Of a stretch of DNA of 64,000 nucleotides, positions 34,990 through 42,562 are shown piece after piece. The DNA is taken from the NCBI GenBank assembly GCA_937919435.1, contig CALFRR010000046.1, forward strand, positions 6,168 through 70,167, in the 5' to 3' direction. Both the position numbers and the translations under genes were made by a program. The stretch comes from an uncultured Alphaproteobacteria bacterium (GTDB lineage Bacteria; Pseudomonadota; Alphaproteobacteria; Rhizobiales; Ancalomicrobiaceae). The notes below the pieces were generated by a model. That model worked only from the letters and a program-made list of their open reading frames with translations. It was not told the DNA's origin and searched no databases. The stretch's first letter is position 1; the number at the start of each line of letters is the position of its first letter.

Positions 34990-35922
34990 TCAGAGTTTGT
35001 CGACGGCCTGCACGAACCCGGCGAAGGCCGCGGCGGCGTTGCCGACGGCGTCGGCGAGCCCCATGCGAACCGCCTCCTCGCCGTCATAGGTGGCGGCTTC
35101 GGTGGCGAGGGCCGCGGCGGCGGTGAGCCGCTCGCCGCGATGGGATCCGACCGCAGCGGCGAACCGCTGGCGGCTCTTCTCGAGGCGGAGGAGGGTCCGC
35201 GTCTTGACGTCTTCGGCGAGCGGCGCCGCCGGGTGGCCGTCGGCCTTGTGCTTGCCGGCCGAGAGGATCGTCACCTTGACCCCGTCCTTCTCGAGCTTGC
35301 CGGAGAAGTCGGCATGCAGTGCGATGACGCCGATCGACCCGGCGATGCCGGTCGACGGGACGACGATCTGGCGGGCGGCGGAGGCGAGCAGGTAGCCGGC
35401 CGAGGCGGCGTGATCGGTGAGGATCGCGATGGTCGGCTTGATCTTCGACAGTTCGGCGATCATCGCCGCCGTCTCGAAGGCGCCGGCGACCTCGCCACCG
35501 AAGCTGTCGATCTCGAAGGCGACGCCCTTCACCGATGCGTCTCGGGCGGCGCGGACCACCTGCGTCTGGATGCCCTGATAGGACATCCGGCCGGAGGACA
35601 TGCCGACATAAGCCCCCTTGTGGACGAGCGTGCCCTCGACCGGGATCACCGCCACCGAGCCGACCATGTCGTAGGTCCGCTGTCCGGCCCGGTCCCAGGA
35701 GACCCCGACCCGGTCGGAGAGTCGCCCGGCGGCGGGACGGTCGAGCCCGGAGGGACGACCGTCGGCGAAGGCGGTGTGGTCGACGGTGGCGAGGCCGGAG
35801 AGGTCGAAGCCACCGTCGACCAGGCGCCCGCCGATCCCGGTGAGGATCGCCACGACCTTCGCCGGTTCGATCATCAACTCGGTACCGAAGAACCGCGAGG
35901 CGATCTCAGGATGCAGAAACAT
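34990..35922 (-). CDS. Capsid maturation protease, S49 family (lambda C-like)
   Basis: 310 aa. SppA-type features: VIPVEGTLVHKGAYVG, SYQGIQTQVVRAA, AFEIDSFGGEV, then HAASAGYLLASAA (nucleophile Ser in the ASAGY stretch) and GSIGVIALHADFS. A Lys-containing stretch (ILSAGKHKADGHP) completes the Ser-Lys dyad region. It overlaps the portal gene by 17 nt. Confidence 0.9.
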   Translation of the reverse strand: MFLHPEIASRFFGTELMIEPAKVVAILTGIGGRLVDGGFDLSGLATVDHTAFADGRPSGLDRPAAGRLSDRVGVSWDRAGQRTYDMVGSVAVIPVEGTLVHKGAYVGMSSGRMSYQGIQTQVVRAARDASVKGVAFEIDSFGGEVAGAFETAAMIAELSKIKPTIAILTDHAASAGYLLASAARQIVVPSTGIAGSIGVIALHADFSGKLEKDGVKVTILSAGKHKADGHPAAPLAEDVKTRTLLRLEKSRQRFAAAVGSHRGERLTAAAALATEAATYDGEEAVRMGLADAVGNAAAAFAGFVQAVDKL

Positions 35923-37558
35923 CGGGCCGCTCCTCTTTCCGATCGCGGGCCTTGGCCTTCTCGTCGGGCTTCTTGCCGTCGGCCCCGGTCGCCTGCCCCG
36001 GCATGGCGCCGGTGACCGTCAGTCGCGTCAGACCGCGCGCCGCCAGCATCTCTTCCTCGGCCTCGATCTGGTCGAGCACCTCTTCGATGTCCTTGCCCTG
36101 CTCGGCGGCTTCGTCGGCGAGTGTCGAGGTCAGCTGCCCCATCCGCTTGCCGGCGGCGTCGGCCTCGGTCTCCGGATCGACGTAGCCGCGGCCGGGGCCG
36201 ATCCAGCGGGCGGTCATCCAGGCGGCCGGCATGGCGTGGAAGGCGTCGAGGCCACCGGGGATCGAGACGTAGCCGCGGTCGATCGCCTCCTCGAGGAAGG
36301 CGTAGTAGATCGGCGCGACATACTGATCGCGGAACACCGCGAGGAGGCGGCGGATCGACCGCCAGACCTCGTTCAGCGCGGCGCGGGCCGACGAGAAGGT
36401 CGACTTCGACCAGTCCATCGACAATTGCTCGTAGGAGAGCCCGAGTGCCGAGGCGATCGACTGCAGAAACGCGGCCCGGAACGCCGGAAAGGCCGTCGTC
36501 TGCCTCGGCGTCCCGTTGATCTTCACCTCGTCGCCGATCGGCAGAACCGGGATCCGGACACCGTTCAGGGTCGGTTTGATCGTCTGATAGAACTTGGCGC
36601 GCGACGTCGCCCGGCTCTCGTGCGTCCCGGCGACCGGCGTCAGCGATGTCGCCACGTCTTCCGCCGACAGGCTCGAGGTGATGAAGGCGGCGAACAGCGC
36701 GTTGACCGCGGCGGCGGCGATCTCGGTGTCGCCGTGCCGCGTCACCATCCGGAGCGACGAGACCAGCGAGGCGAACGGGCTGATCGCCCGCGTCTGATCT
36801 TCCCGGTCGGGCTCGTAGGCGTGGACGAAGACCGGCCGGCCCCACGAGGTCTCGCGCGGGATCCGCGTCCACGTGGTCATCCGGGTTCCGGCGAACCAGT
36901 CGGCCGGATGCGCCTCGGTGACGTGATAGGCGATCGGCATCTGATCGTCGTCGTGTTCGACGCCGCCACGGATCGTCCACGAGTCGGGGGCGCCGTAGGG
37001 GTTCCTGATCCGGTCCGGGTCGATCGTCTGGACGGCGGTGCGATACCGCGTCACCTCTCCGGTGCGCCAGCGCAGCACATAGGCCGCCTCGCCGCCGCGG
37101 ACCAGCGTCCGTGCACCCTGCCGGAAGATGCCGGCGCCGGTCATCCGACGGCGGAAGTCGGTGCGCTTCAGCGGATCGTCCCAGAACAGCTTCCATTCCG
37201 ATTCGAAGCTGCGGCCGATCTGACGCGCGGCACTCCGATCGATCTTCAGCGCCGCGGCATCCGGCCGGGCCGAAAGGTTGAGGCCCTCGCCGATCAGCAT
37301 GTCGACGAGGCGGTTGATGCCGGCGACGGCGATCGGATCGTTGCGGGCGAGATCGTTGACCCGGTCGAGGGTCAGCCGCTGGTTCCACAGCGAGGCGCCG
37401 TCGCCCGACGCCATCGCCGGCACGTAGCTCGCCAACTCCTGCGAACCGAGCGACGACGACCGATAGGCCGGATCGACGCCGACGTTGCGCACCGGCTCGG
37501 CAGCCGTCGAGGCGCTCGCCTCGGCGACCTCGATCGGCTGACCGTTCCCACTCAACAT
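35906..37558 (-). CDS. Portal protein (lambda B family)
   Basis: 550 aa. Features: DLARNDPIAVAGINRLVDML, SEWKLFWDDPLKRTDF, FRQGARTLVRGGEAAYVLRW, IDPDRIRNPYGAPD and SYEQLSMDWSKSTFSSARAA. A Lys/Glu-rich C-terminal tail follows (KKPDEKAKARDRKEE). The portal forms the 12-fold entry ring for DNA packaging. Confidence 0.93.
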   Translation of the reverse strand: MLSGNGQPIEVAEASASTAAEPVRNVGVDPAYRSSSLGSQELASYVPAMASGDGASLWNQRLTLDRVNDLARNDPIAVAGINRLVDMLIGEGLNLSARPDAAALKIDRSAARQIGRSFESEWKLFWDDPLKRTDFRRRMTGAGIFRQGARTLVRGGEAAYVLRWRTGEVTRYRTAVQTIDPDRIRNPYGAPDSWTIRGGVEHDDDQMPIAYHVTEAHPADWFAGTRMTTWTRIPRETSWGRPVFVHAYEPDREDQTRAISPFASLVSSLRMVTRHGDTEIAAAAVNALFAAFITSSLSAEDVATSLTPVAGTHESRATSRAKFYQTIKPTLNGVRIPVLPIGDEVKINGTPRQTTAFPAFRAAFLQSIASALGLSYEQLSMDWSKSTFSSARAALNEVWRSIRRLLAVFRDQYVAPIYYAFLEEAIDRGYVSIPGGLDAFHAMPAAWMTARWIGPGRGYVDPETEADAAGKRMGQLTSTLADEAAEQGKDIEEVLDQIEAEEEMLAARGLTRLTVTGAMPGQATGADGKKPDEKAKARDRKEERPDVSAS

Positions 37559-37567
37559 CGCTTCACC

Positions 37568-37786
37568 TCAGAACCAGAACCCGACGGCGCCGCGGAACGG
37601 CACCCCGGAGATCCGCTGCTCGAGTTCGGAGATGTAGGCGGCGAGATTTTCGACCGTCGCCGGCGTGAACTTCGTGCGGTAGTCGCCGCAGTCGACCTCG
37701 ACGACGGCGGTTCCTGTCCGAAGGCGGTGGAGCGCGAGACGCGCCTCGGAGAGCAGCGCCTCGGTGTCGTTCGGGTCGATCGCCAT
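37568..37786 (-). CDS. Head-tail connector gpW-like protein
   Basis: 72 aa with the compact helix-hairpin-helix W pattern: EALLSEARLALHRLRTG, a beta hairpin EVDCGDYRTKFTPA, and TVENLAAYISELEQRI. It lies between TerL and portal as in lambda A-W-B. Confidence 0.85.
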   Translation of the reverse strand: MAIDPNDTEALLSEARLALHRLRTGTAVVEVDCGDYRTKFTPATVENLAAYISELEQRISGVPFRGAVGFWF

Positions 37787-37806
37787 GGGGCTCTCCGAAA
37801 GAGGGT

Positions 37807-37839
37807 CGCGCCCCGCCGAGGACGGGTCGGCGGGGCGCG
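37807..37839 (-). other. Strong intercistronic hairpin between TerL and gpW genes
   Basis: A perfect 13-bp stem (CGCGCCCCGCCGA / TCGGCGGGGCGCG, 7-nt loop) fills much of the 90-bp gap. There is no U-run, so it is likely an RNA stability or processing element separating low-level terminase mRNA from structural genes. Confidence 0.55.
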
Positions 37840-37876
37840 GGATCGCCCGATCCGCGGGAGGGCGTATCGGGCGAGA

Positions 37877-39895
37877 TCAGTCGTCGTAGGCGAGGCCGGC
37901 CAGGGCCTCGACCCAGTCGGCGGCGGCCGGACCCTCGTCGGCCACCCAGGCGCCGGCGGTCTCACCGTCACGGGTCACGCTCGGCACGGTCGCCGGGCGG
38001 AACAGCGAGGGTTCGGCGAGATCCTCCGGAAGTCCGCGTTCGCGGGCTCGCGCCGCCCATTGCTCGGGCGTACGGGCCGAGATCAGCGCGGCCTCCGCCA
38101 TCGCCATGTTGCCGATGCGGCAGTCGAGCAAGTGGTTGTCGCGCTTGCCGATCGTCTGCCATTCCTGGTGCGGGCGGCCGTTGATCCGCTTGGTTTCCAG
38201 GTATTCCGAGGTGACCTGCAGGAAGTACCCCTCGTCGAGCCCCCCGTGGAAATGCACCGCACCGGGAATGTCGATCGGCATCCCATCGCGGAACGGCACC
38301 TTCTCCAGGTTCGTGTACCAGACCGATTTCAGCGACCACGTGCCGATCGGCCAGACGTCGATGCGGCCGTCCCGCTTGCCGGCGAGCACGACCTGTTTCT
38401 TCGCCGGTGTGCCGAGAGCCGGCGCCGACCAGCCGCCGACGCCGCGGGTCGCGAAGACGCCGTGGCGGGTGCGGGCGAAGGCGTAGACCTGATGGGCGCG
38501 GCCGTCCTGGTTGTCGCCGGAGTCGATGCCGAGAGCATCGAGCGGCCAGGTCCGACCGAAGCTGTCCGGCCAGCGCTTCGAATAGATCTGCTCGTGCAGC
38601 GCCGCGAAAGCGCCGGCGTGATGGTCGGTCGTGTCGCCCGGCAGGAACCGGGCCTCGATCACCCAGGATTGGCGATCCCAACCCCAGGCGACGACCTCGA
38701 CCCAGATCCCGGTGTGCTGCACGTCGGCGAAGGCGGTGACGATCAGACCCTTCGGCGGGATCACGCCGGCCGGATAGTCCTCGCGCCGGGCCATCAGTTC
38801 GGCATGGTCGCGAGCGTCGCCCTTCGCCTCGTAGGCCTGCGCCCAGGTGCGCTGGACGAGCGAGGCCTCCTTCGCCGGGTCGCCCTCGGCCTCGACCTCG
38901 AGGCGGGCGATGTTGCTCCACGTCTCGAACGGCGAAGTCAGGTCGTCGAAGTGCCACGACCGATGCGGCGCGCCCGGGTTGAGCGGGATCCATCCGCCGC
39001 CGTCCTCGGCCGCGTGCTGGATCAACCGCCGCATGCGACGCTCGCCGACGATCACGCCGCAGCACTGCATCACGTAGTGCGGGTTGTAGGGCGGCTGCCG
39101 GTCGAACTTGAAGTGCTGCCGGAGCAGACGGACCTTCTCTCCGCACTCCGGGCAGACGATGTGCCACCAGCGCCGATCGCCGGCTTCGAACTCCTCGTCG
39201 ATCTCGGAAGCGCCCTTGATCGTCGGCGTCGAGATCGCCAGTTCCTTCCAATCGCCGGTGACCGAGAACGTCTTCCGGCGCGATTCGATCAGCTTCGACG
39301 GCGGACCTTCGCCGCCGACGTCCTCGGGATAGCGGTCGACCTCGTCCTTCAGGATCTTCTTGATCGTGTCGCCGGAAAGGTCCGACGCCGAGGACGCGAG
39401 CGCGAGGATCAACTCGCCGCCGGGGAAGGCCTTGATGTAGGTCGTCGACCCAGAGGCCGATCGGCTGGTCTGCGATCGAATCCGCCGGCGAAGCTCCGGC
39501 GCCTTGTCGATCACCGGCTGCAGCTTGCCGCGTGAGAACTTGGTCAGCGCCGTGTCGGTCGGCTGCACGACCATCATCCGGCACGGATCGAAGATGATCG
39601 AGTGCGCCAGGAAGGCGAGACCGAACACGGTCGCACCCGACTGGGCGCCCTTGCGCACCACGCCCTTGTTGACGTCGCTGTCGGGTCCCATGTCGTCGAG
39701 CGGTTCGCACCACCACGGCGTGAGCGACGGGTTCCAGAGCTTCCCGGCGAACGGGCCGTCCGGCACCCGGAAGTTACGAGCCGCCCAGACGGACGGCTTC
39801 TCCCGCGGTGGCACGTCGACCAGGTCCGCCAAGCGAGCGGCGATCAGCGCGAGGGCGGAGGGCTTCTCCGGTCTCGAAACGGTGTCGCTCGCCAT
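37877..39895 (-). CDS. Terminase large subunit (lambda gpA / GpA family)
   Basis: 672 aa packaging motor. Features: FAGKLWNPSLTPWWCEPLDD, VVRKGAQSGATVFGL (deviant P-loop region), FDPCRMMVVQPTDT, ILKDEVDRYPEDVGGEG (Walker B), and CPECGEKVRLL, a zinc-like pair typical of GpA. The C-terminal nuclease region contains GIDSGDNQDGR and HLLDCRIGNMAMAEAA. cos-type packaging would be expected. Confidence 0.93.
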   Translation of the reverse strand: MASDTVSRPEKPSALALIAARLADLVDVPPREKPSVWAARNFRVPDGPFAGKLWNPSLTPWWCEPLDDMGPDSDVNKGVVRKGAQSGATVFGLAFLAHSIIFDPCRMMVVQPTDTALTKFSRGKLQPVIDKAPELRRRIRSQTSRSASGSTTYIKAFPGGELILALASSASDLSGDTIKKILKDEVDRYPEDVGGEGPPSKLIESRRKTFSVTGDWKELAISTPTIKGASEIDEEFEAGDRRWWHIVCPECGEKVRLLRQHFKFDRQPPYNPHYVMQCCGVIVGERRMRRLIQHAAEDGGGWIPLNPGAPHRSWHFDDLTSPFETWSNIARLEVEAEGDPAKEASLVQRTWAQAYEAKGDARDHAELMARREDYPAGVIPPKGLIVTAFADVQHTGIWVEVVAWGWDRQSWVIEARFLPGDTTDHHAGAFAALHEQIYSKRWPDSFGRTWPLDALGIDSGDNQDGRAHQVYAFARTRHGVFATRGVGGWSAPALGTPAKKQVVLAGKRDGRIDVWPIGTWSLKSVWYTNLEKVPFRDGMPIDIPGAVHFHGGLDEGYFLQVTSEYLETKRINGRPHQEWQTIGKRDNHLLDCRIGNMAMAEAALISARTPEQWAARARERGLPEDLAEPSLFRPATVPSVTRDGETAGAWVADEGPAAADWVEALAGLAYDD

Positions 39896-39922
39896 GTCGG
39901 TGTCTCCGGTCCGGCGGCGACG

Positions 39923-40624
39923 TCACTCCTCCTCGGAGGTCTCCCCCTCGGCGACCGCTCTGTCCGCCGCCGGGCGATCCCGCGGCGCTTCCTCGGCCAT
40001 CACCCGCCACTGCCCGGCGAGCGCTCGGCAGATGTCGTCACCGACCCGCGACAACCAGCGCCGAAAGGCCGGCATCCCGTCCTCCAATGCCTCGGCGCCT
40101 TCGTCGGCCCTGGCATTGAGGCCTCGCACCACTTCCTTCACGGCGTCGGAGATGCGGATCAGTGCCGCCTCGACCTCCTCGACCCGATAGAGCTGCCCGC
40201 TGTCGCGTTCGAAGGCGAGTCGCTTGATCTCGGCCGCGTAGTGGGCATCGCGGGCCTTGGCCTCCCGATAGGCCGGCGTGTCGCCGTCGGCCGGCACCGG
40301 TTGCGGCTGCCGAAGCGGTGGAGCCGCAAGCACCTCCGGAGCGGCCGAAGGGGGCGCCGGCGGAATGATCTCCTGTCCCCCCCGAAGCAGAGCCGCGCTC
40401 GCCGCGCTCGCCTCCTTGACCGGATCACCGACCTGCCCGACCGCGAAGTCGAAGGCGGCCTCGCTGACCAGCACCGACCGGTTCGGACCCGGCCAGAGCG
40501 TCAGCCGCCCGTCCTTGGCGAGGGCGCTGACCCGTTTGTGGATCGCCTGCTTCGACACCCCCCGCCGCCGGGCCAGGTCGGAGAGCGAAACCGCATCGAG
40601 AGGCGGATCCGAGGCGTCAACCAT
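39923..40624 (-). CDS. Terminase small subunit (Nu1-like)
   Basis: 233 aa from the ATG at 40624 (a TTG at 40633 is an alternative). An N-terminal winged HTH (SLSDLARRRGVSKQAIHKRV) would bind the packaging site. The middle is Pro-rich, and the C-terminal helix contains AEIKRLAFERDSGQLYRVEE then ALIRISDAVKEVV, a pattern of phage DNA-packaging small subunits. It directly precedes TerL. Repeats of GTCAACC surround its start. Confidence 0.75.
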   Translation of the reverse strand: MVDASDPPLDAVSLSDLARRRGVSKQAIHKRVSALAKDGRLTLWPGPNRSVLVSEAAFDFAVGQVGDPVKEASAASAALLRGGQEIIPPAPPSAAPEVLAAPPLRQPQPVPADGDTPAYREAKARDAHYAAEIKRLAFERDSGQLYRVEEVEAALIRISDAVKEVVRGLNARADEGAEALEDGMPAFRRWLSRVGDDICRALAGQWRVMAEEAPRDRPAADRAVAEGETSEEE

Positions 40625-40675
40625 GGCCGTCAACCGCCTCCGCTCTGGTCGTCAACCACGTCAACCACGTCAACC
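40616..40675 (+). repeat. Five GTCAACC repeats at the terminase small-subunit start
   Basis: GTCAACC occurs at 40616, 40629, 40651, 40660 and 40669; the last three are spaced 9 bp apart. The gap 40625-40811 upstream of the terminase gene contains no gene but includes a G8 run and GC-rich inverted segments. Position suggests terminase-binding (cosB-like) sites; this is inference. Confidence 0.45.
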
Positions 40676-40811
40676 CAAGGAAAACAAAGCATTACTGGCG
40701 ATATCTCGGGGCCGCGTCGCGTCCGCCCGTCGTCGAGATCGGGGGAGGACCCGGACCCGGGGGGGGTAGGGCAAGCGGCGTGCCAGATCGTTGACGCGAA
40801 GATCGTGCCAA

Positions 40812-41345
40812 TCAGGCGGCAATGAGCCTCCGCCATTCGTGGGCCATGCGCGCCGGCAGTTCCGTGGTGAGCGTCCGATCCCACGCAGACAGGGCCGGCC
40901 CTTTGACCATCTCCTTCGGGATGGCGGGACCCCACAGCTGAGTGACCGGGAACCGCTTCGATCCCTTGCGGCGGAAGACCCCGCCACTGTACGGCGCGAT
41001 GAAGAACGTGCCCGGGAAGATACGGCGCACGCCCCATGGCGCCGCGCTGATCCCCGATCCCGTCTTCCTGGCGGCGAACTCGGACAGGCGATGGTAGGCA
41101 CCACTCGCCTCGAGCGACGCCTGCGGTTTCCCGGGGGAGGCGGAAAACTGCTTGATCTCCTTGGACACCGATCCATAGGGCAGCCCGGTTTGTGGCCCGA
41201 GTGCCCGAGCGACCTGCGTCTTCGCCTTGGCGATGGTGTGGTTGAGGGCGTAGCACCCAGCCTGTACCGCTGCGCCGTTGGCGAGTCGACCCAGCGGCGC
41301 CAGGACTTCGGCGAGCGTGCCGGTGACCGACATCGAAAAGGCCAC
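40812..41345 (-). CDS. Minor tail protein Z-like (GpZ)
   Basis: 177 aa from a GTG at 41345 (ATG at 41333 also possible). Features: VQAGCYALNHTIAKAKTQVA, ARKTGSGISAAPWGVRR, TFFIAPYSGGVFRRKGSKRF and PVTQLWGPAIPKEM, the prophage minor tail Z pattern. In lambda, Z is a tail-completion protein downstream of the head genes; here it precedes the terminase genes. An intrinsic terminator sits 15 bp upstream of its start. Confidence 0.75.
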   Translation of the reverse strand: MAFSMSVTGTLAEVLAPLGRLANGAAVQAGCYALNHTIAKAKTQVARALGPQTGLPYGSVSKEIKQFSASPGKPQASLEASGAYHRLSEFAARKTGSGISAAPWGVRRIFPGTFFIAPYSGGVFRRKGSKRFPVTQLWGPAIPKEMVKGPALSAWDRTLTTELPARMAHEWRRLIAA

Positions 41346-41360
41346 GTCACACCCCCAACG

Positions 41361-41391
41361 AAAAGCCCCGGCCGCTTTCGCGCCGGGGCTT
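41361..41391 (-). terminator. Intrinsic terminator at the replication / late boundary
   Basis: A perfect 10-bp stem AAGCCCCGGC / GCCGGGGCTT with a 9-nt loop; on the minus strand it is followed by TTTTCG. It lies after the leftward 41446-42252 gene and only 15 bp before the first late gene, so late transcription from upstream would need read-through. Confidence 0.75.
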
Positions 41392-41445
41392 CCCCATCGA
41401 TCTTTTACATCGTGAGCGAAATCTGCCACACCGTCATGGCGCAAG

Positions 41446-42252
41446 TCAAGCGTTCTGCGGATTTTCATCGGGCGATTTTTCCGACCTCGTCTCCGCCCAT
41501 GGCGTCGCCGACCGCGTCGGCCCGATCAGAGAGCGCCCACCGAGCCCATCGAGCGAAGCCGCGAGGTCGCTGAGCGCAGCATGCACCAACTCGAATTCGA
41601 TGCGCCGAGCCAACGCGGCAGCAGGATCGGGCACCAGGATCCGACGCCGATAGGCCCCCGGATGGGGACGACGGCCGCGCCGATCCCATCCGTCGATTTC
41701 GACATCGTCCCACCCGATCTCGTTTCCCTCCCCATCCCACATCACGGCGCGCTTCACCACGCGGTACCACCGAGCCTTGCCGTTCGGACCGACCTCGTCG
41801 ACGAGCGTCGGCTCCTCGCATCGCCAATCCGGCCAACGGCCGAGGATCGCCACCGACCGCACCAGATTGGCGAGTGACGACCTCAAGCGGCGATGGCCGT
41901 CCTTGTCGACGCAGGAAACGAGATCCCAGGCCCGGGAGCCGGCCTTGTCACCGGCGACGCCGAGGTCCGGCCAGCCGGCGAGGAGATCGTGTTCCTCGCC
42001 CTCGACGAGCACGCGGTCGTCGAGGGCGGCGACCGCCTCGGCGATCACCAGAGCGTCCGGGTGAGGAGCGGCGTCGATCATATCGGAGATCGACGCACCG
42101 CAGCCATCGACCCGAGTGCCGAGCAGACCGACCCGCTCGACGAGTTGCCAACTCGATGACGCGACGGCGGTGCCCGGCAACCCGTCCCGACGCGCCTTCG
42201 GCAATTCGAGAACGAATGCCCAGTGCAGCAGCTTTTCGATTTCCATCGCCAT
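41446..42252 (-). CDS. Phage protein of unknown function next to the replication module
   Basis: 268 aa from the ATG at 42252, which has GGGAGAA upstream. No recognised family. It is rich in charged and Trp residues (RAWDLVSCVDKDGHRRLRSS, RWYRVVKRAVMWDGEGNEIG) and ends in a polar tail (RSEKSPDENPQNA). Helical N-terminus (LLHWAFVLELPKARRDGL). It lies next to the iteron array and could take part in replication or packaging initiation, but nothing in the sequence proves this. Confidence 0.6.
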   Translation of the reverse strand: MAMEIEKLLHWAFVLELPKARRDGLPGTAVASSSWQLVERVGLLGTRVDGCGASISDMIDAAPHPDALVIAEAVAALDDRVLVEGEEHDLLAGWPDLGVAGDKAGSRAWDLVSCVDKDGHRRLRSSLANLVRSVAILGRWPDWRCEEPTLVDEVGPNGKARWYRVVKRAVMWDGEGNEIGWDDVEIDGWDRRGRRPHPGAYRRRILVPDPAAALARRIEFELVHAALSDLAASLDGLGGRSLIGPTRSATPWAETRSEKSPDENPQNA

Positions 42253-42266
42253 GGTCGTTCTCCCGT

Positions 42267-42552
42267 AGTCCAATCAGTCCAACCAAAAAAGATGGATTGG
42301 ACCATATAACCCGTTGTTTTCATTCTCCGGTCCAACCGGTCCAATCAGTCCAACCGAAATATCCGAGGGCACTCTCGTCGACACATTCATCAACTTCGAG
42401 AGACAGGCCGGGCGGCGCAATTTTGATCGTGAGAACATCATTTCTCGCGCGTGCGCGTTTGGTCGGACTGGTTGGACTGGTTGGACTATCGTTTGATTTC
42501 AATAAATTGGCGCTGTCGCTCGGTCGGACCATGATTGGACTGCGGTTGGACC
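42267..42552. repeat. Twelve-copy 9-bp iteron array, candidate phage replication origin
   Basis: The 310-bp gap 42253-42562 is AT-richer than its surroundings and holds 12 copies of RGTCCRAYC. Forward copies start at 42267, 42276, 42329, 42338 and 42347; reverse copies at 42295, 42461, 42470, 42479, 42522, 42533 and 42544. Three blocks are tandem at exactly 9 bp. The array adjoins the SF3-type helicase and primase genes. Such iterons mark origins in P4 and in many plasmids. Small ORFs here (for example 42320-42532, minus) are products of the repeats. Confidence 0.7.
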
Positions 42553-42562
42553 GCAGGCACTT

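Noticed and set aside
35774..39535. 1253-codon plus-strand open frame opposite terminase and portal
   Set aside because: Antisense shadow; composition of a GC-rich non-coding frame, while the minus strand has clear terminase and portal motifs.
42320..42532. Minus-strand 70-codon ORF with repeated Trp-Thr/Gly-Trp-Thr-Asp pattern
   Set aside because: The pattern is simply translation of the 9-bp iterons; there is no ribosome-binding site and the start lies inside a repeat.
40616..42552. CRISPR array
   Set aside because: Repeats are 7-9 bp with no spacer-repeat periodicity of 60-70 bp; no cas genes nearby.
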